NCBI GenBank assembly: GCA_002416125.1
Contig: DIBU01000012.1
Span: 1 to 19,191, forward strand
Length of the DNA: 19,191 bases
Source of the DNA: Halieaceae bacterium UBA5044
GTDB taxonomy: Bacteria; Pseudomonadota; Gammaproteobacteria; Pseudomonadales; Halieaceae
Reading direction: 5' to 3'
Each line of letters opens with the position of its first letter. Position 1 is the stretch's first letter. Positions 8,379 to 14,903 of the stretch are shown here, piece by piece. The notes beneath the pieces were generated by a model. The model made no database searches, was not told where the DNA came from, and was given only the letters and a program-made list of their open reading frames with translations. The position numbers were made by a program, and so were the translations under genes.

Positions 8379-8785
8379 GGGGCATCCACCGCGTGCTCAC
8401 CCGGCAGGGCATATTCCGGCCGCTCGTAGAGGGGAAACACAGTGGAATAGCCCGGCACCGGAACGCGATGAATACCCGCCAGGTGCGGAAAGATATACAT
8501 CACCAGCGTCGGGTTGGGCACGCGCATAAAGCGGGTGTTAAGGTCCTGGTGGTCAGCCCGGGCGGCGGGCCCGAGATCGGCGACATGGTGTCCCGGCGGG
8601 CGCAGTGGTGTTGCGAGTTGGCGATGCCGCGGCGCCTCACCTTCGGTAATCTGGACATGGGCGTCATAGATCTCGCGCATGGTCGCGCCATCCTGGGGCA
8701 GGATGGTCTCCTTGCTGCCGGCACACCCGGTCAGCAGTAGACTAATCGAGAGTGTGCGGAGCATGGCTGGACGATAGGGATGCAT
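8375..8785 (-). CDS. TIGR03751 family conjugal transfer lipoprotein (TraV/VirB7-like position)
   Basis: This 136-residue small lipoprotein has a short signal peptide and a lipobox LTGC with the lipidated cysteine at residue 21. This places it at the outer membrane. A proline-rich central region and a C-terminal VPVPGYSTVFPLYERPEYALPGE block follow. In GI-type systems this lipoprotein fills the place of TraV/VirB7 in the outer-membrane core complex. The start is ATG at 8785, with a second ATG at codon 8 also possible. It overlaps the upstream TIGR03752 gene by 44 bases and the downstream ATPase gene by 4 bases. Confidence 0.85.
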   Translation of the reverse strand: MHPYRPAMLRTLSISLLLTGCAGSKETILPQDGATMREIYDAHVQITEGEAPRHRQLATPLRPPGHHVADLGPAARADHQDLNTRFMRVPNPTLVMYIFPHLAGIHRVPVPGYSTVFPLYERPEYALPGEHAVDAP

Positions 8786-10151
8786 GGCTCAGTTTCCTGC
8801 CCTGGGGCTCAAAGTCGATGGGAATGGCGCGATCCACATGGATCGCCACGGTAATACCGGCGGGAACAAACACGGCGTCAAAACTCTGGGACTGGCGTTC
8901 GAGCAGCCACTGCGCCAGTTCCTCGCTGCCTCCGGCGACGGTTTTGCCCAGCACATAGGCGCCGACGTCCCCGGTGACGCCGCCGGTAGTGCCACCGGCG
9001 CTGGTGATTACCGTGGTGTTTTCGGCGGCGGCGGCCGCATCGGCGGCGGCCTGCATCGCCTGCACACCGATGCGCTGCGCCAGAAACGCGGTGGCGTTGC
9101 TTTTACGGGTGCCGCTGATGCAGGGAATGCCCTGGGCATCGGAGATCCAGCCCAGTGGCTCATCACGGCCCCCCTGCCCCTGCCCGTCATCGCTGGCCAC
9201 GGTGCGGATGGTGCCGTCATCAAACACGAAGGTGACCGCCTCCAGGCGACCGGACACACAGGACAGGGTCCAGTCTCCCACCGCGGTACCGCTCCAGATC
9301 ATGCCCTGGACGCCGGGGATCGTGAGTCCGTTGGCAGCCAGGTTGTCGGCACCGGTAATGATCTTGAACGGCATGGGGTCCTGCACCTGACCGCGCAGAG
9401 GAATGCGTCCCACGAGGGCGGTCATGGCGGTCGATCCCATCAGGGTGGCATTGCGCGGCACGGTGTATACCGGCCTGTCCTGCCTGGCCTCGACCCGCTC
9501 GCGGGTGTCCGTGACCAGTTGACCGCCGTGTCGACGGGCATCCCCCAGGTAACCACTCGCTGCCTGGCGCGCCCCGGCCAGACCTCCGGAGGCTGTAGGG
9601 TCCGTTTCGGCATCCAGCGGCGCGATCCAGACCAGCGTGGGTTCTATTGCCGGAATGCCTCCGGGACCCTCGAACCCCTCCAGCCCGAGGCCGACCGGCA
9701 TGGCCTGATCCGGCTGTGCGCCCTGCACCTCATTGAGGGAGGCGGCCAGGGAATCGACGCGCTGAGTGAGTGACTGCAGTACACCGGAATCGCGGCGGGC
9801 TTGGTTGTCCGCGTCCTGCTCCCGGCTGAGCAGCTCACGGCGCAGCCGGGTGGCCACGTTCTCCTCGATCTGGCTGCGGTTGTTGATCAGGGTCTGGTTC
9901 TCCTTGCGCAACTCAGCATTGTCCTGGCGCAGGGCGGTGACGGCGGTGGTCATCGCCGCCACATTGGCAGTGAGGGTTTTTATCGTGTCCGCCGGAGTGT
10001 CGGCATCCGGGTCGGGGGCTGTCGGCACGCCGGTCAGCAGCAGCCCGTTCTCATTTTCAGCCGAACAGGTTTTAAGGGTGACGGCCCCAAGCACCAGCAG
10101 CACCAGGGTGGCCAGCAGGGGCAGGAGGCGGTTGGAGACGGCGTGGGACAT
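8742..10151 (-). CDS. TIGR03752 family integrating conjugative element protein, TraB/VirB10-like
   Basis: This 469-residue inner-membrane protein has one N-terminal transmembrane helix (residues about 8-26) and a long coiled coil (about 55-145, regular Asn/Glu/Leu heptads such as LRQDNAELRKEN). A periplasmic beta-rich domain follows, beginning near PVYTVPRNATLMGS and containing GRIPLRGQVQDP. This architecture matches TraB/VirB10-type proteins, which bridge the inner and outer membranes in the T4SS core. The start is ATG at 10151 with a GGGAGCC ribosome site a few bases upstream, 14 bases after the TIGR03749 stop. It partners with the TIGR03749 (TraK-like) and TIGR03751 (TraV-like) proteins next to it. 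Confidence 0.9.
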   Translation of the reverse strand: MSHAVSNRLLPLLATLVLLVLGAVTLKTCSAENENGLLLTGVPTAPDPDADTPADTIKTLTANVAAMTTAVTALRQDNAELRKENQTLINNRSQIEENVATRLRRELLSREQDADNQARRDSGVLQSLTQRVDSLAASLNEVQGAQPDQAMPVGLGLEGFEGPGGIPAIEPTLVWIAPLDAETDPTASGGLAGARQAASGYLGDARRHGGQLVTDTRERVEARQDRPVYTVPRNATLMGSTAMTALVGRIPLRGQVQDPMPFKIITGADNLAANGLTIPGVQGMIWSGTAVGDWTLSCVSGRLEAVTFVFDDGTIRTVASDDGQGQGGRDEPLGWISDAQGIPCISGTRKSNATAFLAQRIGVQAMQAAADAAAAAENTTVITSAGGTTGGVTGDVGAYVLGKTVAGGSEELAQWLLERQSQSFDAVFVPAGITVAIHVDRAIPIDFEPQGRKLSHASLSSSHAPHTLD

Positions 10152-10165
10152 GGGCAGGCTCCCCC

Positions 10166-10975
10166 CTAAAACACGCGGCTGAAGGGACGGTCGGAGATCA
10201 GGTAGACCACCGTGTGGTCGGCCTCATCGCCTGCGGGCAGCAGCCGGTGGTGCTGGAAGGTGGCGGCGAGCCACGCACCGCGCAGGGCCTCTGCCTGCAG
10301 CTCCTGCGCCTCGGGACTGGTATTGCTGAGCTGTACCATGGTCACAAAACGGTGTCCGCTACGCCAGCTGGCCAGGGGAGTCGAGACAATGGCACCGCCG
10401 CGTACCAGCGGCACGGGTGCATCGGGCACCGGCACCCGGACCACGCCCGGCAAGGGCGTCTGCAGGCGCTGGGGGGCATACAGCTGCTGGGCGGCGAAGC
10501 GGGTCAGGCTGACGTAACCCTGGGTCTCGGGAGCGGTAGCGCGTTCGTCATGCGTTGCAGGGGACAGTTGTCGTGGGAGGCTGATCTCCATCGGCGCGGC
10601 ATTGCCGCCTTCCGGGGCCGCAGCCACATCCAAAAGGTAGACCAGGCCGTCATCCAGCGACCGCACCAGGATCCGGGTTGGCGGAAAGGCCTGCTGGGCC
10701 AGCCAGTAGACGGTGCCGCCACTGCTCTGGATGCGCAGCCGATGCTGCAGGGCGCCCGGAATCCCCACGCTCACCGGGCCGGGGAAGTGGACCATGCGCT
10801 CCTGGCCAACGCCGAGCTCCAGCGTAATCGGGGTTTTACGCCAGACGATACGCTCGGCGGGGTCCAGTGCGGCGGCTGCCGTGGTGCTGAACAGTAGCAG
10901 TCCACACAGCGAGATAATGGCGGTAAGAAAAACCATTCGGGACACGGAGGATCCTTGAAAACTATTGGATTGCAT
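10166..10975 (-). CDS. TIGR03749 family integrating conjugative element protein, TraK/VirB9-like
   Basis: This 269-residue exported protein has a signal peptide around residues 14-37 (ending TTAAAALDP). Its first ~110 mature residues are beta-rich, including WRKTPITLELGVGQERMVHFPGPVSVG, a pattern typical of TraK/secretin-like N-terminal domains. It probably forms part of the outer-membrane ring of the mating channel together with the TIGR03752 and TIGR03751 proteins. The start used is ATG at 10975, preceded by a G-run. An ATG at codon 14 would also leave an intact signal peptide. It overlaps the TIGR03746 gene by 14 bases. Confidence 0.85.
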   Translation of the reverse strand: MQSNSFQGSSVSRMVFLTAIISLCGLLLFSTTAAAALDPAERIVWRKTPITLELGVGQERMVHFPGPVSVGIPGALQHRLRIQSSGGTVYWLAQQAFPPTRILVRSLDDGLVYLLDVAAAPEGGNAAPMEISLPRQLSPATHDERATAPETQGYVSLTRFAAQQLYAPQRLQTPLPGVVRVPVPDAPVPLVRGGAIVSTPLASWRSGHRFVTMVQLSNTSPEAQELQAEALRGAWLAATFQHHRLLPAGDEADHTVVYLISDRPFSRVF

Positions 10976-11621
10976 GAGCGGGTTCCCCCCCTAGAAGATC
11001 AGCGTCGGTGAGGCGACGGGGGCCGTCGGCCCCAAAACCATCCAGGGCCAGTCCCCAGGGATTGGCTTCCGGGTCGACGGCGTAGCGCACGACCCGCAGG
11101 GGGTAGCGGATCCGGGTACGCTTGACGGTCATGCCCTTAACCGACTCCAGCAGTTCGAGATCCAGCCAGACCTGCCAGGTCTGGCTATCGAGAATGTCGA
11201 CCCGGTTTTCGGAATAACCCAGGCCGGGGATGCCCTGCAGCGCGCGCACGCGGTAGGCAAGCTCACCCCGGCGGCCCTTCTCGTCCAGATTGGCCAGCAG
11301 CTCGGCGCGGTAGCGGGGTGTGACATAGGGGGCGATCCGAAAAATGGCGCGGCCGTAATCGCGGCTGCCGTCCTCCGGCCAGCGGTTGAGCTGCTGAAAC
11401 AGGTAGAACGCGAAGGCGTAGACCGAGGCGGCGGGTACTTCGGTGTGGTGCTGCACGGCCCCGGAGCGCAGGTCCGGCGGGATGTGCACCGTCAGATGCT
11501 CGGGCGCCCGGCTCCAGCCGTAGCAGAGCGCGGCAATCACCATTATCTGCAGACCGATGATCAGCCACAGGGAGCGCAGGTGGGCCTGGACATTATCGAT
11601 GGCGAAGCGGTAGCGTGACAT
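10962..11621 (-). CDS. TIGR03746 family integrating conjugative element protein, TraE/VirB8-like
   Basis: This 219-residue bitopic membrane protein has one transmembrane helix at about residues 18-35 and a periplasmic domain containing YAFAFYLFQQLNRWPEDG and a strand-rich C-terminal half. This matches TraE/VirB8-type scaffold proteins of the inner-membrane complex. The open frame extends further upstream, but the start at 11621 (MSRYRF) is preceded by a strong AGGAG about 8 bases away and gives the normal family N-terminus. The gene overlaps the end of the TIGR03750 gene by 29 bases. Confidence 0.87.
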   Translation of the reverse strand: MSRYRFAIDNVQAHLRSLWLIIGLQIMVIAALCYGWSRAPEHLTVHIPPDLRSGAVQHHTEVPAASVYAFAFYLFQQLNRWPEDGSRDYGRAIFRIAPYVTPRYRAELLANLDEKGRRGELAYRVRALQGIPGLGYSENRVDILDSQTWQVWLDLELLESVKGMTVKRTRIRYPLRVVRYAVDPEANPWGLALDGFGADGPRRLTDADLLGGEPAHAIQ

Positions 11622-11979
11622 GCCCTCTCCTGCCGATATCCCAGGTCCCGCTGCGGCTGATGAACGGTGCGCGTTTAAGGCCTTTATGGTCCAGCCACAG
11701 CGCGCAGCGCTGCTGGTAGTAGCCATCGGGACGATTGCGTTTGAGGCGCTGAAAAAAACTGGCGGCCCCGAGCACCGTGGCGACAATGCCGATCCCCGCA
11801 AAACCAAAGCCCATGGTCACCGCCCCACCCAGCCAGGCCAGCAGCAGGCTGAGTGGCAGCCAGACCACGGCAGCCAGGGCGACGATGACACCCAACTCGC
11901 TGGCGGAGCAGCCTCGAAAAATGACCGGCTCCGCATTGAGCCGGTCCGCGAGGACGTCCTGGCTTTCCAGGGGTGCCAC
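11593..11979 (-). CDS. TIGR03750 family conjugal transfer protein
   Basis: This 128-residue protein has two transmembrane helices (about 29-50 and 54-74) and a basic cytoplasmic tail with the RPDGYYQQR block typical of this family. By size, topology and position between the pilin-like and TraE-like proteins it corresponds to the TraL/VirB3 place in other T4SS, probably an inner-membrane partner of the VirB4-like ATPase. The start is GTG at 11979, directly following the TGA of TIGR03745 without any spacer. That implies translational coupling. Confidence 0.85.
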   Translation of the reverse strand: MAPLESQDVLADRLNAEPVIFRGCSASELGVIVALAAVVWLPLSLLLAWLGGAVTMGFGFAGIGIVATVLGAASFFQRLKRNRPDGYYQQRCALWLDHKGLKRAPFISRSGTWDIGRRGHVTLPLRHR

Positions 11980-12330
11980 TCAGATCACACCGGCCGCTTC
12001 GGTAAGCAGGTAGCTGGCGAAGATCAGCACGATGGCGCCGACAATCCCCAGCACACCCACCTCGGCCCATTCGGCCTTGCCCTGACGGGCTTCATTGAAC
12101 TTGGCGAAGGCCAGGTAGGCGACCCAGAGAAAGCCCAGCACGGCAATCGCCAGGCCAAGGACCAGGCCGCCGTCCTTGATATAGCCTTCAATCAGGCCGA
12201 TCCAGTCTCCGGCGGCGGGCGCGGTACTGGGTGCCACCGGGGTCGGTAACACCGCCCAGGCGGATGGATGGGACAGGCAGACTGCGGTCGCGAGGACGGC
12301 AAAACGTGAAGGGTGACGGGGTGTGGTCAT
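11980..12330 (-). CDS. TIGR03745 family ICE membrane protein (VirB2-like pilin candidate)
   Basis: This 116-residue protein has a signal peptide (1-26, ending PSAWA) and two hydrophobic helices at about 54-75 and 91-110. A short basic loop between them contains FNEARQGKAEW. Two helices after a cleaved leader are the hallmark of VirB2/TraA-type conjugative pilins, and this family holds the pilin position in GI-type operons. The open frame continues upstream, but the ATG at 12330 has a GGAG about 8 bases before it and produces a proper signal peptide. About 90 bases separate it from the TIGR03758 gene, the largest gap in the operon. An internal ribosome-loading or processing site there would fit the high expression a pilin needs. 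Confidence 0.85.
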   Translation of the reverse strand: MTTPRHPSRFAVLATAVCLSHPSAWAVLPTPVAPSTAPAAGDWIGLIEGYIKDGGLVLGLAIAVLGFLWVAYLAFAKFNEARQGKAEWAEVGVLGIVGAIVLIFASYLLTEAAGVI

Positions 12331-12416
12331 GGTGCGTTCTCCGAATGGGCGCAACAGTGCGCGGATACAGTGTTCCGAGGTGGGAAAAGAATGAGAGTGG
12401 AAGGACACCGCCAGGC

Positions 12417-12647
12417 TCAGCGCAGGTAGAAGCCGAGGACCAGCAACACGATGCTCGCGCGCAGGGTTGCCCAGAGCAGGTCGAACACGCTGGCCTGGCC
12501 GTCCTGCCAGGCCCGGAAGCTGCCTACGGTGATCCAGATCACCCAGATAAACGCGAGGATCAGCACCACGCTGGCGATGGCGAGCAGAAGCGCTGCCGGT
12601 GTCGCGCCGGATCCGGCCTCGAAGGCCGCTGTCTGTGCCGGTGTCAT
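12417..12647 (-). CDS. TIGR03758 family integrating conjugative element protein
   Basis: This small membrane protein has 76 residues from the ATG at 12647; a TTG one codon earlier is less likely. Two hydrophobic helices lie at about residues 19-40 and 58-75, separated by a loop with SFRAWQDGQASVFDLLW. This pattern is typical of the DUF3262/TIGR03758 family. It starts 4 bases after the stop of the RAQPRD gene. It resembles the pilin-like neighbour in topology and probably joins the same inner-membrane or pilus subassembly; its exact function is not known. Confidence 0.85.
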   Translation of the reverse strand: MTPAQTAAFEAGSGATPAALLLAIASVVLILAFIWVIWITVGSFRAWQDGQASVFDLLWATLRASIVLLVLGFYLR

Positions 12648-12650
12648 CAA

Positions 12651-12959
12651 TCACTGCCGGTAGTCACCGCGCAGCGGCGGCACCGGGCGCGGCGTATTCC
12701 GCGGGGCATCGAGGTGCGCCTGGATACCCGCGCGCACCCGCTCCAGATCCTGGCGCAGCCAGTCATACTGGAAATGAATACGGGCGTCGGGGTCCGCCTC
12801 GGCCTCGCTGCTCGCAATCAGGGATTCGAGGAGTGCGATCTCGTGGAGCAGACGGGCGAGCATGGCGCGCTCGGCGTCGGCATCAGCCCAGGAGCCCGGT
12901 GCGATGAAAGTCAGCGCCAACAGTGTGGCCGTGGCAAGTCGGTGTCCTGTCATGAGCAT
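12651..12959 (-). CDS. RAQPRD family integrative conjugative element protein
   Basis: This 102-residue exported protein has a signal peptide (1-25, ending GSWA). A mature helical part contains the conserved ADPDARIHFQYDWLRQDL segment and ends PPLRGDYRQ, which marks the ICE RAQPRD family. Three starts are possible: GTG at 12971, ATG at 12959 and ATG at 12953. I chose 12959 because a GGGA lies at a suitable distance and the signal peptide remains normal. It is the first visible gene of the mating-pore operon. In related ICEs, TIGR03747 and the TraD coupling ATPase usually lie upstream, but here CapP and the CBASS cargo occupy that side. The function is unknown. Confidence 0.85.
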   Translation of the reverse strand: MLMTGHRLATATLLALTFIAPGSWADADAERAMLARLLHEIALLESLIASSEAEADPDARIHFQYDWLRQDLERVRAGIQAHLDAPRNTPRPVPPLRGDYRQ

Positions 12960-13127
12960 GTCGTCCCGCACGGTAGTGTGTGGGGAGATGGTGATGAAAC
13001 GCGGGCTCCGTCGCTATGAACAACCCAGTCAAGGGGTGGCGGGGTTTTCTTGTTTCAGCGTGATTTCAGCACGCAGAGCCGATCTCCCGCGCAGGATGTA
13101 AGACGAGTGGCAGACCAGAGGCCTTTG
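12960..13127 (-). promoter_or_regulatory. Leader region of the transfer operon, with tandem TTTCAGC repeats
   Basis: This is a 168-bp gap between the stop of the CapP-like gene and the RAQPRD gene, both on the minus strand. On the plus strand TTTCAGC occurs at 13053-13059 and again at 13064-13070, 11 bp (one helical turn) apart. Overlapping them is an inverted repeat GCGTG/CACGC with a 7-base spacer (13058-13074). On the minus strand a TTGACT hexamer (13029-13034) resembles a -35 box, but I find no good -10 at the right distance. I see no strong terminator, so readthrough from capP into the transfer genes is possible. The assignment as control region is inference. Confidence 0.35.
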
Positions 13128-13997
13128 TTAACGGCGCTTACTACGCCCTGGCCACGGCAGTTGTCCCGTGAGTTCAGCCAAACCGCCATCGTCATCGATG
13201 CGTGCACCGAAACGGTTGACTTCGACCTCAGGCAGATCGTCGCTGTCGAACCATAACAGCGAGGTGGTGGTATCGGTCCGCGCGTAGTGTCTGGAGATCT
13301 CGTATAGGGGAAGCCCCTTTTCCCAGTTGTCGAACCAGACGTCCTGCGAAACTTCCCCCGTCTCAGTGGCGCTATCCCCTGAAGAGCGGATTCGGTGAGC
13401 CACGGAGCCTGCTGGAATTACCGACCTGGCAGGTATCCAGGCTCCTGCTTGCCGCAATGCCGTAGAGCGTGCGGCATATCGCACTGCACCACGCTCCATG
13501 GTGACGAACGCACACGGCAAATCGCTGAGACTGGCGAACCTTGACGCCGCTGCAGGGAATGATGTGCCAAAAAGGTCGGCCATTTGGTGAATGAGATCCA
13601 AGGAGGGCTCTTCCTTGGGCACAGCGGAGAGCCATTGCTGGTACGGCATCAGCAATTCGGCAGCGAAGGTGTCACAGGCAATTTCGTTCGGGTGTCGCTT
13701 GGCATAGGACCAGGATGGCACTTCTTCGTGACTCGACTCCAGATCAAGCACGATATGCGCTATCTCATGGCAGATCGTAAATCGCTGACGCTCTTCCGTT
13801 TCCAGCGAGTTCACCGTAATGATGTGCTTCCCGTTCGGCTTGGTAATTGTGTAACCGGACTCCCCATCACCAAGCTCCTCTTCCCTGACCTTGGCGTTGA
13901 CTGCTATGACATAGGGCGTCAGGTCCGTTCGGATGTCGGACATATCGACCTCCGCAACAAAGGCTCGTGCTCTCTGTCTGACATGCATCTCATCCAT
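13128..13997 (-). CDS. capP: CapP-like ImmA/IrrE family zinc metallopeptidase
   Basis: This 289-residue protein is a gluzincin-type peptidase with HEIAH at 77-81 (zinc ligands H77 and H81, catalytic E78). The third-ligand motif is FAAELLMP, with E114, preceded by NEIACDT. A C-terminal domain (about 155-289) follows that could be the GAF-like sensing domain of IrrE/CapP-type proteins. Known CapP proteins are activated by single-stranded DNA and cleave the partner repressor CapH, which derepresses CBASS after DNA damage. The start is ATG at 13997, two bases after the stop of the HTH gene and with a GAGGA upstream. The pair is therefore co-translated and diverges from the CBASS operon. An alternative is an ImmA-type regulator of the ICE itself, as in ICEBs1. 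The peptidase assignment is strong; the CapP name rests on context. Confidence 0.85.
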   Translation of the reverse strand: MDEMHVRQRARAFVAEVDMSDIRTDLTPYVIAVNAKVREEELGDGESGYTITKPNGKHIITVNSLETEERQRFTICHEIAHIVLDLESSHEEVPSWSYAKRHPNEIACDTFAAELLMPYQQWLSAVPKEEPSLDLIHQMADLFGTSFPAAASRFASLSDLPCAFVTMERGAVRYAARSTALRQAGAWIPARSVIPAGSVAHRIRSSGDSATETGEVSQDVWFDNWEKGLPLYEISRHYARTDTTTSLLWFDSDDLPEVEVNRFGARIDDDGGLAELTGQLPWPGRSKRR

Positions 13998-13999
13998 GT

Positions 14000-14392
14000 T
14001 CAGTCGTCCTCGTCATCATCCTTGAATATCTTCTCTATTCGGGCAATCAGCGTTGCGGGGTCTGGCCTCGTATTTCCTCGATGCCTCATGCCCGCTGCTG
14101 TCGAAAAGACATCAATGCTGATGGAGGGGTCTTGTAACACGAATTCGACAAGACGGGGATCAGCCTCCGCATGCTTAACAAGCCACATCACCAGCGAGGC
14201 ATCTCTCTCTCCAGGTTTGAGAACCCTAAGTAGCTTTTCGACTAGATCTGGCGACGGATTGGTCTTCTCGCCCGATTCCAAGCGGTGGACATAAGCATGA
14301 TCCACCGAAGAGAGTTGGCCGATCTCCCGTAGCGAAAGGGTTCTACGTTCGCGCAGCGTCTTAAGGGCGACACCCAAGCCTGTTTGAGTCAT
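14000..14392 (-). CDS. capH: CapH-like XRE-family HTH transcriptional regulator
   Basis: This 130-residue protein has an N-terminal helix-turn-helix of XRE type (about 7-60). SLREIGQLSSV forms the first helix of the motif and DHAYVHRLESGEK the recognition helix and following turn. The C-terminal part (about 62-130) contains FSTAAGMRHRGNTRPDPATLI, then a helix and an acidic tail KDDDEDD. It could mediate dimerisation and hold the peptidase cleavage site. A strong AGGAG precedes the ATG at 14392. It is encoded just ahead of the ImmA/IrrE-type peptidase and diverges from the CBASS genes. In characterised systems, CapH represses the CBASS promoter and its own, and is cleaved by CapP after DNA damage. 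The operator is probably in the 14480-14581 region. Confidence 0.85.
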   Translation of the reverse strand: MTQTGLGVALKTLRERRTLSLREIGQLSSVDHAYVHRLESGEKTNPSPDLVEKLLRVLKPGERDASLVMWLVKHAEADPRLVEFVLQDPSISIDVFSTAAGMRHRGNTRPDPATLIARIEKIFKDDDEDD

Positions 14393-14479
14393 CCGTTCTT
14401 CTCCTCGCGGTTGCGGAAAGGGAGACGGCTACGCGACTCCGCCCCAACCCGTTGCTTTCAATGGCACCCACCGGTGTAT

Positions 14480-14508
14480 TTGCAGGCAGGCGTCAACTCT
14501 GATATGCT
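14480..14508 (+). promoter_or_regulatory. Candidate CBASS operon promoter
   Basis: TTGCAG (14480-14485) and TATGCT (14503-14508) are separated by exactly 17 bases and resemble sigma-70 -35 and -10 elements (3/6 and 4/6 matches). They lie in the divergent region upstream of the DUF2188 gene, just before an inverted repeat at 14510-14521. That layout would let a repressor block RNA polymerase. The match is moderate and this is the best pair I find, not a proven promoter. Confidence 0.4.
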
Positions 14509-14581
14509 GTTGTCTATACAAACAACGTTATTAGGTTTTACAACTACTTCAGTTTATTTTGGCTTGGCCTTTCTGTTGTCT
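14507..14581. promoter_or_regulatory. Candidate CapH operator: TTGT/ACAA inverted repeat and CTGTTGTCT direct repeats
   Basis: CTGTTGTCT occurs at 14507-14515 and again at 14573-14581. The first copy continues into an inverted repeat TTGT-CTAT-ACAA (14510-14521). The first site covers the expected transcription start of the CBASS promoter, and the second lies at the ribosome site of a possible leader mini-ORF. XRE repressors bind short dyad operators, so these are the natural candidates for CapH binding. Confidence 0.35.
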
Positions 14582-14597
14582 GAAGGAGCAACGCATT

Positions 14598-14651
14598 GTG
14601 CTACAACAGGAGGCCATTGACAACCCAGCCGACTGGCTGGGACTTCAATAG
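14598..14651 (+). CDS. Possible 17-residue leader peptide of the CBASS operon
   Basis: A GTG at 14598 is preceded by AAGGAG with 9 bases of spacing, a strong ribosome site. The 17-codon frame reads VLQQEAIDNPADWLGLQ (the first residue would be Met in the peptide) and stops with TAG 21 bases before the ATG of the DUF2188 gene. A perfect 7-bp hairpin (14624-14641) lies inside it. Translation of this mini-ORF could open the hairpin and affect the next gene. It is short and could be chance, so confidence is low. Confidence 0.25.
   Translation: MLQQEAIDNPADWLGLQ
14624..14641 (+). promoter_or_regulatory. Perfect GC-rich hairpin in the CBASS leader
   Basis: CCCAGCC (14624-14630) pairs perfectly with GGCTGGG (14635-14641) across the tetraloop GACT. 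It lies about 31 bases before the ATG of the DUF2188 gene and has no U-run after it, so it is not an ordinary intrinsic terminator. It could protect the mRNA 5' end or influence translation of the leader. Confidence 0.4.
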
Positions 14652-14672
14652 TTCCACTGCAGGAGAACCATC

Positions 14673-14897
14673 ATGGCCAGAAAAAATCAACATGTTGTTC
14701 CTCATCAAAACGGTTGGGCCGTCAAGGGTGCTGGCAGCCAGCGGGCAACCTCTGTGCACGACACGCAGCAGCAGGCAATAAACGCTGCGCGGGATATTGC
14801 ACGCAACCAGAAGTCCGAACTCGTTATCCATCGTCCAGATGGACGTATCCGCGACAAGGATAGCCATGGCAATGATCCCTTTCCCCCGAAAGGCTGA
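14673..14897 (+). CDS. DUF2188 domain-containing protein
   Basis: This 74-residue protein consists almost wholly of a DUF2188 domain: HVVP (7-10), NGWAVKGAGSQRAT (13-26), a helix with T..A...A (31-45), ELVIHRPDGRIRDKDS (49-64) and the conserved end GNDPFPPKG (66-74). The repeated strand-helix-strand pattern suggests a small compact soluble fold. The molecular function of the family is unknown. The ATG is preceded by a clear AGGAG. The gene ends 6 bases before the capV start, so it is the first cistron of the CBASS operon. It is not one of the four core type II CBASS genes and might be an accessory, such as a modulator of CapV or of the signal. It could equally be a passenger. Confidence 0.85.
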   Translation: MARKNQHVVPHQNGWAVKGAGSQRATSVHDTQQQAINAARDIARNQKSELVIHRPDGRIRDKDSHGNDPFPPKG

Positions 14898-14903
14898 GAC
14901 AAT

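Noticed and set aside
8784..9773. 329-codon plus-strand ORF opposite the TIGR03752 gene
   Set aside because: Gly/His-rich antisense shadow of a recognised coding region.
13029..13034. TTGACT on the minus strand as a promoter for the transfer operon
   Set aside because: It is a good -35-like hexamer, but there is no acceptable -10 at 16-18 bases, so I did not call it a promoter by itself.
14504..14620. 38-codon hydrophobic ORF starting at the ATG inside the CBASS promoter region
   Set aside because: Its ATG overlaps the putative -10 element, so the transcript would not include it, and it lacks a ribosome site. The 17-codon frame beginning at 14598 has a better one.
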